DNA of 64,000 nt from Paenibacillus macerans (GTDB lineage Bacteria; Bacillota; Bacilli; Paenibacillales; Paenibacillaceae): positions 744,001 through 808,000 of the forward strand of contig NZ_UGSI01000001.1 of NCBI RefSeq assembly GCF_900454495.1, in the 5' to 3' direction. The translations under genes and the position numbers were made by a program. The notes under the pieces are model-generated. The model was not told where the DNA came from. It searched no databases and saw nothing but the letters and a program-made list of their open reading frames with translations. Numbering within the stretch: the first letter of the stretch is position 1; every line of letters starts with the position of its first letter. Positions 33,162 through 42,749 of this stretch are shown here, piece after piece.

Positions 33162-34751
33162 GTGAATGAGAGAATCGCTCAGTACCGGGACCGATTAACC
33201 GGGTACTGGAACCAATTCAGCAAAAAACAGAAGACATTATTGATAGCTACCATCGCATTCGTACTGCTCGCCGTGATCCTGATGACGATCCAATTCTCCA
33301 AAACGGAGTATGAAGTAGCTTTTACGGACCTGGATTCGACCGATGCTGCCGGGATTATCAATTATTTGGAATCCGGAGGCATCCCTTACAAATTGAGTCC
33401 GGACGGCACAGCGATTTCGGTTCCGAGCAAAAACGCGTCCCGCGTCAAGGTGGACGTTGGGTCGCAAGGAATCGTTAAAAGCGGCTCCATCGGGCTGGAA
33501 GCTTTTAACGAGAGCACTTCGCTGATCGGCATGACGGATAATGAATTCAATGTCAAATACAAAAACGCTCTGAACGGTGAAGTCGAACAGTTGCTTAAAC
33601 AGATGCAGGGTGTCAAGGACGCCAAGGTATTGATCAATCTTCCCGCGGAAAACGTGTTTGCCAGTCCGGACGAACAGCAAAAAGCGACGGCTTCCGTCGT
33701 GCTTACCTTCAATCCGGGATATCGCGCAAACCAGGAAGCTATCGACGGATACTTCAATCTGGTGAAGACGTCGGTGCCGAATTTGCCGGTTGAAAACATC
33801 TCCATGTCATCCAGCGACGATACCGTACTATTGCCCAGCGGACAAGGCGGGACCAGCGGTACTCTATCGGCGGCGGTTCAGGAAAACATGGCCTTGCAGA
33901 AAAAATTCGAAAGCGATGTTCGCCAGAGTGTGAAACAGTTCCTTTCCAGATTGACGGGACCGGACAAAATTGAGGTGTTGGTCGCATCCAAACTCAATTT
34001 TGACCAAGTAACGCAAAAAGACAATCTGGTGACGCCGGTCGATACCGACAACATGAAAGGGATCGAAATCAGCGCGCAAAAGGTGCAAAAGAGCTACACG
34101 GGCAATGCAAGTCCGGACAGCGGAGTTCCGGGAACCGGCCAGCAGGATGTCGTCAACTATCCTTCGGCTCAGGCTAACGGCGGCTCATCTTCGGAGGAAT
34201 CGTCCTCGACGATCAATTACGAAGTGAATCGGATTACGAAGGATATCGTTGCCAGCCCTTATGTCATTAAAGATTTAACCATCAACGTTGCCGTTGAACC
34301 ACCGGATGGACAGCAAACCTTGGACGATACGACCCGTTTGGCCATTGAAAATATTTTGACTAACATCGTCGGTTCCTATCTTGCCGATTCCGGTACTACA
34401 TATACAGACGCAGAACTGCAGCGAAAAGTTTCAGTCGTCTCGCAACCATTTCATAATGAAGCGCAGCAAAATACAGGTCTGAGCCTCTCTAACCCGGTAG
34501 TATGGGGCGTGGGCGCGGCTGCACTGCTGGCACTGGCAGGCATAGGATTCGTCTTGTTCCGCCGCCGCCGCAACCAACAACTGGCAGAAGAGGAAGAAGA
34601 TATTTCGATGCCTCTTACTCCGGAATTTCCGTCCATTAATTTGGATTCGGTCACGAATGAGAACCAAGTGCGCAAACAACTGGAGACGCTGGCCAAGAAG
34701 AAGCCGGAGGAATTCGTTAACTTGCTTCGCACATGGCTAGCTGACGATTAG
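33162..34751 (+). CDS. fliF: Flagellar MS-ring protein FliF
   Basis: Forms the membrane ring on which the flagellum assembles. The 529 residues have two transmembrane segments, about residues 25–45 (LLIATIAFVLLAVILMTI) and 445–465 (VVWGVGAAALLALAGIGFVLF), enclosing the ring-building domains with EYEVAFTDLDSTDAAGIINYLES and VKDAKVLINLPAENVF. The cytoplasmic C-terminus (RKQLETLAKKKPEEFVNLLRTWLADD) is the FliG-binding tail. GTG start behind GAGGTGA. Confidence 0.96.
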   Translation: MNERIAQYRDRLTGYWNQFSKKQKTLLIATIAFVLLAVILMTIQFSKTEYEVAFTDLDSTDAAGIINYLESGGIPYKLSPDGTAISVPSKNASRVKVDVGSQGIVKSGSIGLEAFNESTSLIGMTDNEFNVKYKNALNGEVEQLLKQMQGVKDAKVLINLPAENVFASPDEQQKATASVVLTFNPGYRANQEAIDGYFNLVKTSVPNLPVENISMSSSDDTVLLPSGQGGTSGTLSAAVQENMALQKKFESDVRQSVKQFLSRLTGPDKIEVLVASKLNFDQVTQKDNLVTPVDTDNMKGIEISAQKVQKSYTGNASPDSGVPGTGQQDVVNYPSAQANGGSSSEESSSTINYEVNRITKDIVASPYVIKDLTINVAVEPPDGQQTLDDTTRLAIENILTNIVGSYLADSGTTYTDAELQRKVSVVSQPFHNEAQQNTGLSLSNPVVWGVGAAALLALAGIGFVLFRRRRNQQLAEEEEDISMPLTPEFPSINLDSVTNENQVRKQLETLAKKKPEEFVNLLRTWLADD

Positions 34752-34762
34752 AGGTGAACGCA

Positions 34763-35779
34763 TTGTCAAAAACAACGAGCACAGTGTTAACCGGGAGACA
34801 GAAAGCGGCTATATTGTTGATCACGCTCGGGCCTGAGGTATCGGCGGAAATTTTCAAGCATTTGCGCGATGATGAAATCGAACAACTGACGCTGGAAATC
34901 GCCAATGTCCGCAAAGTGGACAGCGCGGAAAAAGAGATGATCATGGCCGAGTTTCACCAGATTTGTCTGGCCCAAGAGTATATTACGCAGGGCGGGATCA
35001 CTTACGCCAAGGAGATTTTGGAGAAGGCGCTTGGACAGTCCAAGGCGCTGGATATCATTAACCGGCTGACGGCGACCTTGCAGGTGAGACCTTTCGATTT
35101 CGCCCGCAAGGCCGACCCGAACCAAATTTTAAACTTTATTCAGAACGAGAATGCCCAGACGATTGCCCTTGTTTTGTCTTATCTGCAATTTGAACAGGCG
35201 GCGGCGATCCTCTCCTCCTTGCCGCAGGAGAAGCAGGCGGAGGTTGCCAGAAGAATCGCCGTGATGGACAGCACGTCTCCGGAAGTGATTTCTCAAGTAG
35301 AACGAGTGTTGGAACAAAAGCTTTCCGCTACCGTAACCCAGGACTACACCAGCGCGGGCGGCATCGAGTCGATCGTGCAGATTTTGAACGGGGTCGACCG
35401 GGGGACGGAAAGGACGATTCTCGATTCGCTGGAAATTCAAGATCCGGAGCTGGCCGAGGAAATCAAAAAGCGGATGTTTGTTTTCGAAGATATCGTCAAC
35501 ATCGACAACCGCTCGATCCAACGGATTATTCGCGATATCGAAAACGCCGATCTGCAGCTTGCCCTCAAAGTGGCCAGCGAAGAAGTCCGGGAAGCCGTTT
35601 TCCGCAACATGTCGAAACGGATGTCCGAGACGTTCAAGGAAGAAATGGAATACATGGGACCTGTGCGGCTGCGTGATGTCGAAGAAGCGCAGACCCGCAT
35701 CGTAGCTACGATCCGCAGACTGGAAGAAGCTGGTGAGATCATCATCGCCCGCGGCGGAGGAGATGACATCATTGTCTAA
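34763..35779 (+). CDS. fliG: Flagellar motor switch protein FliG
   Basis: C-ring protein that transmits torque from the stator to FliF. The 338 residues contain LTGRQKAAILLITLGPEVSAEIFKHL, the middle domain with ENAQTIALVLSYL, and the C-terminal charged torque helix region (MFVFEDIVNIDNRSIQRIIRDIEN … VRDVEEAQTRIV-like). TTG 34763 is preferred over GTG 34754 because GAGGTGA lies at the right distance before it and it gives the usual length of 338. It follows fliF by 11 bases. Confidence 0.95.
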   Translation: MSKTTSTVLTGRQKAAILLITLGPEVSAEIFKHLRDDEIEQLTLEIANVRKVDSAEKEMIMAEFHQICLAQEYITQGGITYAKEILEKALGQSKALDIINRLTATLQVRPFDFARKADPNQILNFIQNENAQTIALVLSYLQFEQAAAILSSLPQEKQAEVARRIAVMDSTSPEVISQVERVLEQKLSATVTQDYTSAGGIESIVQILNGVDRGTERTILDSLEIQDPELAEEIKKRMFVFEDIVNIDNRSIQRIIRDIENADLQLALKVASEEVREAVFRNMSKRMSETFKEEMEYMGPVRLRDVEEAQTRIVATIRRLEEAGEIIIARGGGDDIIV

Positions 35780-36629
35780 TGTGATTAAGGTGTCGCAGTA
35801 CGTTCCGGTGGATGTGTTGAAACAGCTCAATTTGGCGAAGCCGCTTGGGGCTCCGGAGGAGCACCATGATATAGCGGCGTCCCCTGTGGTTGAAGAAGAC
35901 GTTCCGTCGCCGGAGGATATCGCCGCGGAACAAACACGCAAGCAAATGCTTGAAGATGCCAAGGAGTTTGCCGAACGCCAGGTAAGGGAAGCGTCGGAAC
36001 AAGCCGAGCAGCTGCTTGCCGAAGCCCGCGAGCAGATTGAAGCTTGGTGGCAAGAGCGCCGGGAGCAGGATGAGCATTTGATTGAGGCGCTTAAATCGGA
36101 AGGCTTCAGCCAAGGGTTTGAGGAAGGTAAAGTTCAAGCGGAGTTGACGTTGAAGGCTAAGGTCGACGAAATGATGCGGGAAGCGGGAGGCGTGCTGCAG
36201 CAGGCTTACGTTGAGAAAGAACGGATTATTCAGGAGGCTGAACCGTTTCTCGTGGAGCTTAGCTGTGCGATTGCCGAAAAAGTTATCGATAAGCAGCTGA
36301 ACGTCGATCCGGATTATACGCTGGAGCTGATCAAGAAGAGCCTGGCGCGCAAACGGGAGCAAGGCGTTATTACATTGTGCGTTTCGCCCGCTCACTTTGC
36401 TTTCGTGCAGGCTGCAAGGGAGGAGCTCGGCCTGGCGATCGATTCGCAAGCGGAGCTGCAAATATTGCCGGACCCTACCGTAAAAGACCGGGGCTGCGTG
36501 ATTCGTTCCGCTTTCGGCAGCGTGGATGCCCGTATCGATACGCAGCTGGCCGAAATCAAAAAAGAGCTGGTGCGCATCGCGATGCAGGCGGAAGAGCGGG
36601 GGCAGACGAACGATGAGCATGAACGCTGA
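35763..36629 (+). CDS. fliH: Flagellar assembly protein FliH
   Basis: Regulator of the export ATPase FliI and a peripheral stalk of the export machine. The ~288 residues show a long charged coiled-coil region (residues ~50–140, rich in Glu, Ala and Gln) and the C-terminal FliH domain (IAEKVIDKQLNVDPDYTLELIKKSL … LPDPTVKDRGCVIRSAFGSVDARIDTQLAEI). The start is uncertain: ATG 35763 overlaps the fliG end by 17 bases, while TTG 35772 is better spaced from GGAGG at 35756. The stop overlaps fliI. Confidence 0.9.
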   Translation: MTSLSNVIKVSQYVPVDVLKQLNLAKPLGAPEEHHDIAASPVVEEDVPSPEDIAAEQTRKQMLEDAKEFAERQVREASEQAEQLLAEAREQIEAWWQERREQDEHLIEALKSEGFSQGFEEGKVQAELTLKAKVDEMMREAGGVLQQAYVEKERIIQEAEPFLVELSCAIAEKVIDKQLNVDPDYTLELIKKSLARKREQGVITLCVSPAHFAFVQAAREELGLAIDSQAELQILPDPTVKDRGCVIRSAFGSVDARIDTQLAEIKKELVRIAMQAEERGQTNDEHER

Positions 36630-37929
36630 GCGTTATATCGATCATCTTAGGCAGCTTGATCCGGTCCGGATTAACGGAAAGGTGACTCAGGTCATAGGTC
36701 TTATGGTGGAATCCGAAGGTCCCGATGCCAGCATCGGCGACGTCTGCTACATCTATCCGACGAAAGCGTCGCAGCCGCTGCAGGCCGAAGTCGTCGGCTT
36801 TCGGGACAACAAAGTGCTGCTGATGCCGCTGGGAGAACTCCAGTCCATCGGTCCCGGATGCGATGTGGTCGGAACCGGAAAACCGCTCACCGTGCAAGTG
36901 GGGTCCGAGCTTTTGGGCAAAGTGCTGGATGGTTTGGGCCAGCCGCTCGACGGTTCGCTTCTGCCTTCGCGGATGGGCCACTACTCGACCTTCAACAAGC
37001 CGATGAACCCGCTGAATCGTCCGCGTGTAGCCGAACCGATCAGCATCGGGGTCCGAGCGATCGACGGATTGCTGACGATTGGCAAAGGGCAGCGGGTAGG
37101 TATTTTCGCCGGCTCCGGGGTAGGTAAGAGCACCTTGATGGGAATGATTGCCCGCAATACGGCGGCCGATGTCAACGTTATCGCTTTGGTCGGGGAACGC
37201 GGCCGGGAGGTGCTGGATTTCATTGAACGGGATCTTGGCCCTGAAGGCCTGGAACGATCCGTCGTTATCGTGGCCACTTCGGACCAGCCCGCTTTGATTC
37301 GGATGAAAGGCGCGCTCATCGCTACGACGATTGCCGAATATTTTCGCGATCGCGGTTTGAACGTCATGCTGATGATGGATTCGGTGACGCGTTACGCGAT
37401 GGCGCTCCGTGAAGTGGGGCTTGCCGTCGGAGAGCCGCCGGCGATGAGAGGGTACACGCCTTCGGTATTCGCCGCGCTGCCCAAGCTGATGGAAAGGGCG
37501 GGTACCGGGCCGGCCGGATCGATAACCGCTTTCTATACCGTGCTGGTTGACGGTGACGACATGAATGAGCCGATCGCCGACGCGGTGAGGGGGATTTTGG
37601 ACGGACATATTGTGCTGAACCGGGGCATAGCGAACAAGGGACATTTTCCGGCTATCGACATTTTGGCCAGCATAAGCCGGGTTATGAAAGATATTGTTCC
37701 CGAGCAGCAAAACGAGGCGGCCGAAAATTACAAAAGGCTGCTGGCGGTATACAAAGATTCCGAGGATCTGATCAACATCGGCGCTTACCAGCGGGGGTCC
37801 AATGCCGATATCGACGAAGCGATCGAATACATACAGGGCATTTGGGCTTTCTCGAAACAGAAAGTAAGCGAAAAGGTAACGCTCGCCGAAGCGCAAGAAC
37901 GCTTAATTTCCGAATTTGCAAGGAGATGA
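36613..37929 (+). CDS. fliI: Flagellar protein export ATPase FliI
   Basis: F1-ATPase-beta-like hexameric ATPase of the flagellar type III secretion system. The 438 residues contain the beta-barrel N-domain (GKVTQVIGLMVESEG), Walker A GSGVGKS, the catalytic region VALVGERGREVLDF, Walker B NVMLMMDSVTRYAMA, and GSITAFYTVLVDGDDMNEPIADAVRGILDGH. ATG 36613 lies inside the end of fliH and follows a G-rich site (GCGGGGGC). Confidence 0.96.
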   Translation: MSMNAERYIDHLRQLDPVRINGKVTQVIGLMVESEGPDASIGDVCYIYPTKASQPLQAEVVGFRDNKVLLMPLGELQSIGPGCDVVGTGKPLTVQVGSELLGKVLDGLGQPLDGSLLPSRMGHYSTFNKPMNPLNRPRVAEPISIGVRAIDGLLTIGKGQRVGIFAGSGVGKSTLMGMIARNTAADVNVIALVGERGREVLDFIERDLGPEGLERSVVIVATSDQPALIRMKGALIATTIAEYFRDRGLNVMLMMDSVTRYAMALREVGLAVGEPPAMRGYTPSVFAALPKLMERAGTGPAGSITAFYTVLVDGDDMNEPIADAVRGILDGHIVLNRGIANKGHFPAIDILASISRVMKDIVPEQQNEAAENYKRLLAVYKDSEDLINIGAYQRGSNADIDEAIEYIQGIWAFSKQKVSEKVTLAEAQERLISEFARR

Positions 37930-37939
37930 CCCTTAAAGG

Positions 37940-38383
37940 ATGAAATTCCGTTACGTCTATCAGAAAGTTTTGGATTTGAAATCAAACGAGAAGACGCAAG
38001 CTGAATGGATGTTGTCCGCCGCCGTCGGGGAACTGCAGTCGGAACAGCGTTCCTTGGAGCAATTGTTCGAGGAACAGGCGAGAACCGCTTCGGCCATTCA
38101 AGACGAGATGGAAAATAGCGCTTCAATGCTGAAGCTCCAGGAACTTCAACGGTACATGGAATATATCGAGCAATCCATCGCCCGGAAGCTGGGGGATGTC
38201 AAGCGCGCCGAATTGAAGGTAGAGCAAAAGAAGTCGATTTTAAACGGAAAGATGCTCGATGAAAAAGTTTGGTTGAAAGCGAAAGAAAAAGCGAAAGAAA
38301 AATTTCAGCACGAAATGCTTCTTCGGGAACAAAACGAGCTGGATGAGATGGCCACCGTCCGGTTTGCCATGAGGGCCCGTTAA
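37940..38383 (+). CDS. fliJ: Flagellar export chaperone FliJ
   Basis: A 147-residue, almost wholly coiled-coil protein starting MKFRYVYQKVLDLKSNEKTQ, the usual FliJ opening (F-Y…L…K). It acts as the central stalk of the FliI hexamer and escorts substrates. It lies 10 bases after fliI. Confidence 0.9.
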   Translation: MKFRYVYQKVLDLKSNEKTQAEWMLSAAVGELQSEQRSLEQLFEEQARTASAIQDEMENSASMLKLQELQRYMEYIEQSIARKLGDVKRAELKVEQKKSILNGKMLDEKVWLKAKEKAKEKFQHEMLLREQNELDEMATVRFAMRAR

Positions 38384-38429
38384 ATTTTGTGCGGGCGAAA
38401 ATTATGGGTTTTTCGAAGGAGGAAAGAAA

Positions 38430-39368
38430 ATGGCTAAGACGGAGCTGAAGCTGGAGGAAGAAGAGCTGGAGGAATCGGGCGGCGGGTTCTCGCGTTTTCT
38501 GTTTTTCATGACGCCGATCTTGTTTACGGTTGTTCTTTTTGCGGTGCTATTGTATCTGTTTAACACGAACTTTCGGAATACGCTGCTGGATATCGGGAAC
38601 AAAGTGCCGTTTATTAACAACTTCGTGCCCGATCCCGAGCTAACCGATGAAGAGAAGGCCGCTGCGCCGGCGGATGAGAAGAAGCAGCAAGAAAGCACGG
38701 ACGCTACGGTCAAGGAATTGAAGGAACAGGTCGCCCGTCAACAGGCGCAGTTGCAGGCGGCGAACCAGCAAGCTGCGGAGCAGCAGGACAAGGTGAAGCA
38801 GCTTGAGCAGGAGCTGGCCGCGGCAGAGCAGAAATCCGCGGAGGAACAGCAGGCCGCCGAAACCGAGGCTTATCAAAAGGAAGTAAAAAAGCTGGCTCAG
38901 TTGTATGCGGAAATGAGCCCCAGTAAAGCGGCGGCCATTTTCGGCAATTTAACGACGGATGAAACGCTGCAGATGCTTAACGCGATGAGCAATGAGAGCA
39001 AAGTGGCGATTCTCGAAAAAATGGATCCGCAAAAAGCGGCGGCCATTTCGATCAAGCTCAAGGACGTAAAGACCTCGGATGATTTGGCGATCGCCGCGTT
39101 GCAGTCGCGGCTGAAGAAGGACGCGGCTTCGGGAGCCGCGGGTTCGGCCAAAGGACTGGACGATGCCCAGCTTAGCCAGACGTTCGCTTCCATGTCGTCC
39201 GACGCCGCTTCCCAGTTGATTTTGCAAACTTACAAAGTCAGCCCGGACAAAGGCTTGAAAATTTTAAAGGCCGTCGATGACAACACCCGGTCAAAAATTT
39301 TGGAAAGCATGACGAAAACCGACGAAAAAACTTCGGTGAAAATTTTGAATCAGCTGTTAGCCAAATGA
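38430..39368 (+). CDS. ylxF: MotE/YlxF family protein with MgtE-N-like domain
   Basis: A 312-residue membrane-anchored protein. After an acidic N-terminus there is one transmembrane helix (FFMTPILFTVVLFAVLLYLF, about residues 27–47), then a periplasmic-side or extracytoplasmic Gln/Glu/Ala-rich coiled coil (about 90–150) and an MgtE-N-like domain with YAEMSPSKAAAIFGNLTTDETLQMLNAMSNESKVAILEKMDP. B. subtilis has ylxF at the same place between fliJ and fliK. In other bacteria the related MotE acts with MotC in motor function; here the role is inferred from position. Confidence 0.85.
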   Translation: MAKTELKLEEEELEESGGGFSRFLFFMTPILFTVVLFAVLLYLFNTNFRNTLLDIGNKVPFINNFVPDPELTDEEKAAAPADEKKQQESTDATVKELKEQVARQQAQLQAANQQAAEQQDKVKQLEQELAAAEQKSAEEQQAAETEAYQKEVKKLAQLYAEMSPSKAAAIFGNLTTDETLQMLNAMSNESKVAILEKMDPQKAAAISIKLKDVKTSDDLAIAALQSRLKKDAASGAAGSAKGLDDAQLSQTFASMSSDAASQLILQTYKVSPDKGLKILKAVDDNTRSKILESMTKTDEKTSVKILNQLLAK

Positions 39369-39411
39369 TATCAAAACAGCGGGCAACGCCCATGAAAGGA
39401 GGTGAAAATAA

Positions 39412-40845
39412 ATGGGTCAATCGGTATCGATAAATTCGGGAACGGCGGCCGGCGCGCTGGTTTACACCGTCGGCGGAAATGGCGTCAGTGCGGCGGCCGG
39501 CCAGGGAAACGGGCAGTCTTTTGATCAAAAGCTGGTTTCAATGCTGCTTGGAAATGCGGGGCTGGGAACAGGGCAAGCCAATGCCCAACTGCTCACTTTG
39601 GCAGGTCTGCAAAGCGGCGGCAGCACGCAAGAAGAAAATGCGAACGAAAGCCTTCTGTCGATGATCGAAGGGTTGCTGCAGCAGCTTCCGAAGCTGGACG
39701 ATGCGCTTGAGGACAACCCGTCGCTGCTTGAGGCGCTCCAGGGTTGGCTGCAAAGCTTTCAGAGCTTGATCATGCCTCAGGCGGAGAAATCCGGGGGGGA
39801 TGGCAACGCGGAAATCCTGGTCTTGGCGCAGCAACCGGAAACGGTGCGCTTTGCCGTGCAGGATGCGCTGGTTCAACTGCTGACCGCCCAAGCTGATGCG
39901 CAGCAAGTTGCAGGCCCGTCGAACGTGACGGCACTACCTCAAATCCAAGCATTGCTGGATTCGCTGCAAAACGTGCTGGACAGTGTTCCGGATTCCTCCG
40001 AACCGGCGCAAACCGGTGGCAAAACCGCCGAGCTTCCAAGTGTACATAACTTGGTATCGGGGAACAAGCCTGCGGAAACAAACAGCCAAGGGAATATGGG
40101 TCAACATGGAAATGACGGCTCCCTGAAGGGCGAAAACCCGCAGGCCGCTGCGGTAAGCCAGCCTAAAGCGGAGTCGGGGAAATCCCAATTTTCCGTTGCC
40201 GCCGGAGTCGCCGGAGCTGCCGGAGAGATCAGCGCTGTTGAGGCTGAACCAACGGATAATGCGGATGTGGATAGTCCGCTGCAACCGGGCAGTGTCGTTA
40301 CGGCCGGACAGCTTGCGCTGCGGGATGCCGGTGTTGCTGCTGTAAAGCATACGCCGCGCCCGGTGCCTGTGGAGAATTTCGCTAAAGAAATGAGCGGCTT
40401 TCTGGTAAACAAACTGGAGATCGTTAAGCTGCAAGGTGTGTCCGAAGCTAAAATTTCGCTTTACCCTGAACATTTAGGCCAGGTTGATGTGAGGATTACG
40501 ATGCAGGGCGGCCAATTAACGGCGCAGTTTATGACCGAGCACGCATTTGCCAAGGAATCGTTGGAACAGCAGATGTCGCAGCTTCGTTCGGCGCTGCAAT
40601 CCCAGGGCCTGCAGGTGAACAAGCTGGAAGTGACGCAAAATACCGCGCTGTCTTCGCATATGTACCATGACGGACAGCAATCCGGCAGCGGGGCGGGACA
40701 GCAGCAGCAAAGCGAAAGACGCCGTACGCTGGTCGAGGAAGATGCTTTGGCAATCCGTGATTTGAATGAAGAGTGGAACGCGTGGATTGCCGAGGTAAGG
40801 GAGAAGGAACAAGGTTTTGGAAGCTCCTTTAGCGCAAGAGCATAG
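39412..40845 (+). CDS. fliK: Flagellar hook-length control protein FliK
   Basis: Secreted ruler that ends hook growth and triggers the export switch in FlhB. The 477 residues have a Gln/Ala-rich N-terminal and middle region (ruler) and the C-terminal Flg_hook domain: AKISLYPEHLGQVDVRITMQGGQLTAQFMTEHAFAKESLEQQMSQLRSALQSQGLQVNKLEV. It is the second FliK-type protein in the window; the first is YlqG. ATG 39412 follows AAAGGAGGTGA. Confidence 0.92.
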   Translation: MGQSVSINSGTAAGALVYTVGGNGVSAAAGQGNGQSFDQKLVSMLLGNAGLGTGQANAQLLTLAGLQSGGSTQEENANESLLSMIEGLLQQLPKLDDALEDNPSLLEALQGWLQSFQSLIMPQAEKSGGDGNAEILVLAQQPETVRFAVQDALVQLLTAQADAQQVAGPSNVTALPQIQALLDSLQNVLDSVPDSSEPAQTGGKTAELPSVHNLVSGNKPAETNSQGNMGQHGNDGSLKGENPQAAAVSQPKAESGKSQFSVAAGVAGAAGEISAVEAEPTDNADVDSPLQPGSVVTAGQLALRDAGVAAVKHTPRPVPVENFAKEMSGFLVNKLEIVKLQGVSEAKISLYPEHLGQVDVRITMQGGQLTAQFMTEHAFAKESLEQQMSQLRSALQSQGLQVNKLEVTQNTALSSHMYHDGQQSGSGAGQQQQSERRRTLVEEDALAIRDLNEEWNAWIAEVREKEQGFGSSFSARA

Positions 40846-40863
40846 AAGAAAGGAGGCAGCTTT

Positions 40864-41376
40864 GTGGCTGATGCGTATACGGGCAATATCTCGTGGCCGG
40901 GTTATTCGCAAACCAATACGAAAAAGTCCAGTACGAAGACTAGCGAGCTAGGCAAGGACGATTTTCTGAAATTGATGATCACCCAGCTGCAATATCAGGA
41001 TCCGTTATCTCCGATGGACAACGCCCAATTTGTCGCACAAACGGCGCAGTTCACTTCGTTGGAACAGCTTGTGAACATTTCGGACCAGCTCGCCGCCATG
41101 AAAGAATCTTTGGGGAATGAATCCGGCTTGATCGGCAAGAAAGTCACCTGGGTCGTAGAGACGAAAACCGGCAATTATGATGTAAAAACGGGAAAAGGTG
41201 AAGTTATCGTCGAGACCGATAGCGGGATCGTTGACTCCATCATCGTTCGGGACGGAATTCATTATGTGAAAGTCGGGGATAAAGAAATCAAAATTTCCGA
41301 TGTACAACAGGTTGGGAATCCTGCTACAGAGCCGGATGAAACAAATGAGCCTGAGCAAGGAACTGATGGATCATGA
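40864..41376 (+). CDS. flgD: Flagellar hook assembly protein FlgD
   Basis: Hook-cap scaffolding protein. The 170 residues contain the diagnostic block LGKDDFLKLMITQLQYQDPLSPMDNAQFVAQTAQFTSLEQL and IGKKVTWV. A short beta domain follows and the acidic tail ends EPDETNEPEQGTDGS. GTG start behind AAAGGAGGCAGC. The stop overlaps the next gene by four bases. Confidence 0.94.
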   Translation: MADAYTGNISWPGYSQTNTKKSSTKTSELGKDDFLKLMITQLQYQDPLSPMDNAQFVAQTAQFTSLEQLVNISDQLAAMKESLGNESGLIGKKVTWVVETKTGNYDVKTGKGEVIVETDSGIVDSIIVRDGIHYVKVGDKEIKISDVQQVGNPATEPDETNEPEQGTDGS

Positions 41377-41756
41377 GTGATCCGGTAAAAATCGGGCATC
41401 TTTATCCGGGACGAATCCCGCCAAGCTCATTATCGCCAGGGAAAGGCGCACAAGCGGGCGCTCCGGGAGAGACGTCCTTCAAGGACATGCTCGCGGACCA
41501 GTTGATTCATTTCAGCAATCACGCCGTAAAACGTTTGGAGCAGCGGGGAATCGAGATCAAACCGGAGCAGCTTCATCAGATTAAATCGGCGATCGACAGC
41601 GCGGCCGCAAAAGGCGCCAAGGATTCGCTGATCTTAATGAAGGATATGGCGCTGATCGTAAACATCAGCAATCGTACGGTTGTGACGGCCATGGACGGCA
41701 GCAGCATGAAGGACAACGTTTTTACGCAGATCGACAGCGCCGTCGTTATTTCTTGA
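41373..41756 (+). CDS. Flagellar operon protein of TIGR02530 type
   Basis: A 127-residue protein I recognise as the TIGR02530 flagellar-operon family, found between flgD and flgE in many Bacilli and Clostridia. The core reads FKDMLADQLIHFSNHAVKRLEQRGIEIKPEQLHQIKSAIDSAAAKGAKDSLILMKDMALIVNISNRTVVTAMD. Function unknown. Coupled to flgD by an ATGA overlap. Confidence 0.85.
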   Translation: MSDPVKIGHLYPGRIPPSSLSPGKGAQAGAPGETSFKDMLADQLIHFSNHAVKRLEQRGIEIKPEQLHQIKSAIDSAAAKGAKDSLILMKDMALIVNISNRTVVTAMDGSSMKDNVFTQIDSAVVIS

Positions 41757-41849
41757 TTGGCTGGACCGGGTACGGAAAGCCAAATAGCCGCGGATCGACT
41801 GATGCGGCTGCCAAGCGAACGATTTTATGACTGGGAGGAATGGGAACAG

Positions 41850-42671
41850 ATGTTAAGATCAATGTATTCGGGCGTATCCGGGATGCGCGGATTTCAAACC
41901 AAGCTGGACGTTATCGGCAACAATATCGCCAATGTCAACACCGTAGGGTTTAAGTCCGGCCGCGTGATGTTCAAAGACATCATGAGCCAGACGGTATCCG
42001 GAGTTACCGCTCCGGTTGAAGATGCAAACGGCGGTATCAATGCCAAGCAAATCGGCCTTGGCTCGCAGATCGGCTCTATCGATACGATGCATACCAGCGG
42101 CAGTGCGATGACGACCAACTATCCGCTTGATGTGCGTATAAACGGAGATGGTTTTTTCATGGTCACAATGGGCGACGATGGCCCCGTTTTTCTAACAAGG
42201 GCTGGGGATTTCCATGTTGACGCACTGGGCCAGTTGGTTACTTCCGATGGTTTTCTGGTTTGCGGTACTGGCGGAGAAGCGCTCGGTGCTGTTGCTGGGG
42301 AAGGTGTGGTGTCCATTTCCATTTCTGCGGATGGTACGATCTTACAGAAAAATGCTGACGGATCGACCGGTACTGCCGGCCCAATTGGCCTCGCAATGAT
42401 ATCGAATCCCGAAGGGCTGGAAAAAGTCGGCGGCAATCTTTACCGTGTGACAGGAAATGCGATTGAAGACGGAGATCTTGAAGAGGCCTATGCGACCCCG
42501 AACAATAACGGCGCTGGAGCTCTAGTTCCAGGCCAATTGGAAATGTCCAACGTAGACCTAACCGGTGAATTTACGGAAATGATCGTCGCGCAGCGCGGAT
42601 TCCAAGCGAATTCGCGTATCATCACGACTTCCGACGAAGTGCTGCAGGAAGTCGTCAACCTGAAACGTTAG
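41850..42671 (+). CDS. flgE: Flagellar hook protein FlgE (FlgG-like, short form)
   Basis: Hook subunit of 273 residues. MLRSMYSGVSGMRGFQTKLDVIGNNIANVNTVGFKSGRVMFKDIMSQT is the rod/hook N-terminal domain, and GEFTEMIVAQRGFQANSRIITTSDEVLQEVVNLKR the C-terminal one. The short length is like the B. subtilis hook protein, which was once annotated flgG. ATG 41850 with GGGAGG upstream is chosen; an in-frame opening from 41757 adds 31 residues unlike any hook protein. Confidence 0.9.
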   Translation: MLRSMYSGVSGMRGFQTKLDVIGNNIANVNTVGFKSGRVMFKDIMSQTVSGVTAPVEDANGGINAKQIGLGSQIGSIDTMHTSGSAMTTNYPLDVRINGDGFFMVTMGDDGPVFLTRAGDFHVDALGQLVTSDGFLVCGTGGEALGAVAGEGVVSISISADGTILQKNADGSTGTAGPIGLAMISNPEGLEKVGGNLYRVTGNAIEDGDLEEAYATPNNNGAGALVPGQLEMSNVDLTGEFTEMIVAQRGFQANSRIITTSDEVLQEVVNLKR

Positions 42672-42680
42672 TAAACGTCA

Positions 42681-42712
42681 GCGGGGGAGCGTAAGCTATG
42701 TGCCTCCCCCGC
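42681..42712 (+). other. Stable hairpin between flgE and flbD
   Basis: GCGGGGGAG (42681–42689) pairs perfectly with CTCCCCCGC (42704–42712) over a 14-base loop. No T-run follows, so it is not a classical terminator and may protect or delimit the mRNA for the abundant hook protein. Confidence 0.6.
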
Positions 42713-42749
42713 ATCCCTAACTTTCCCGTTACCGCGTAGGAGGGGTACC

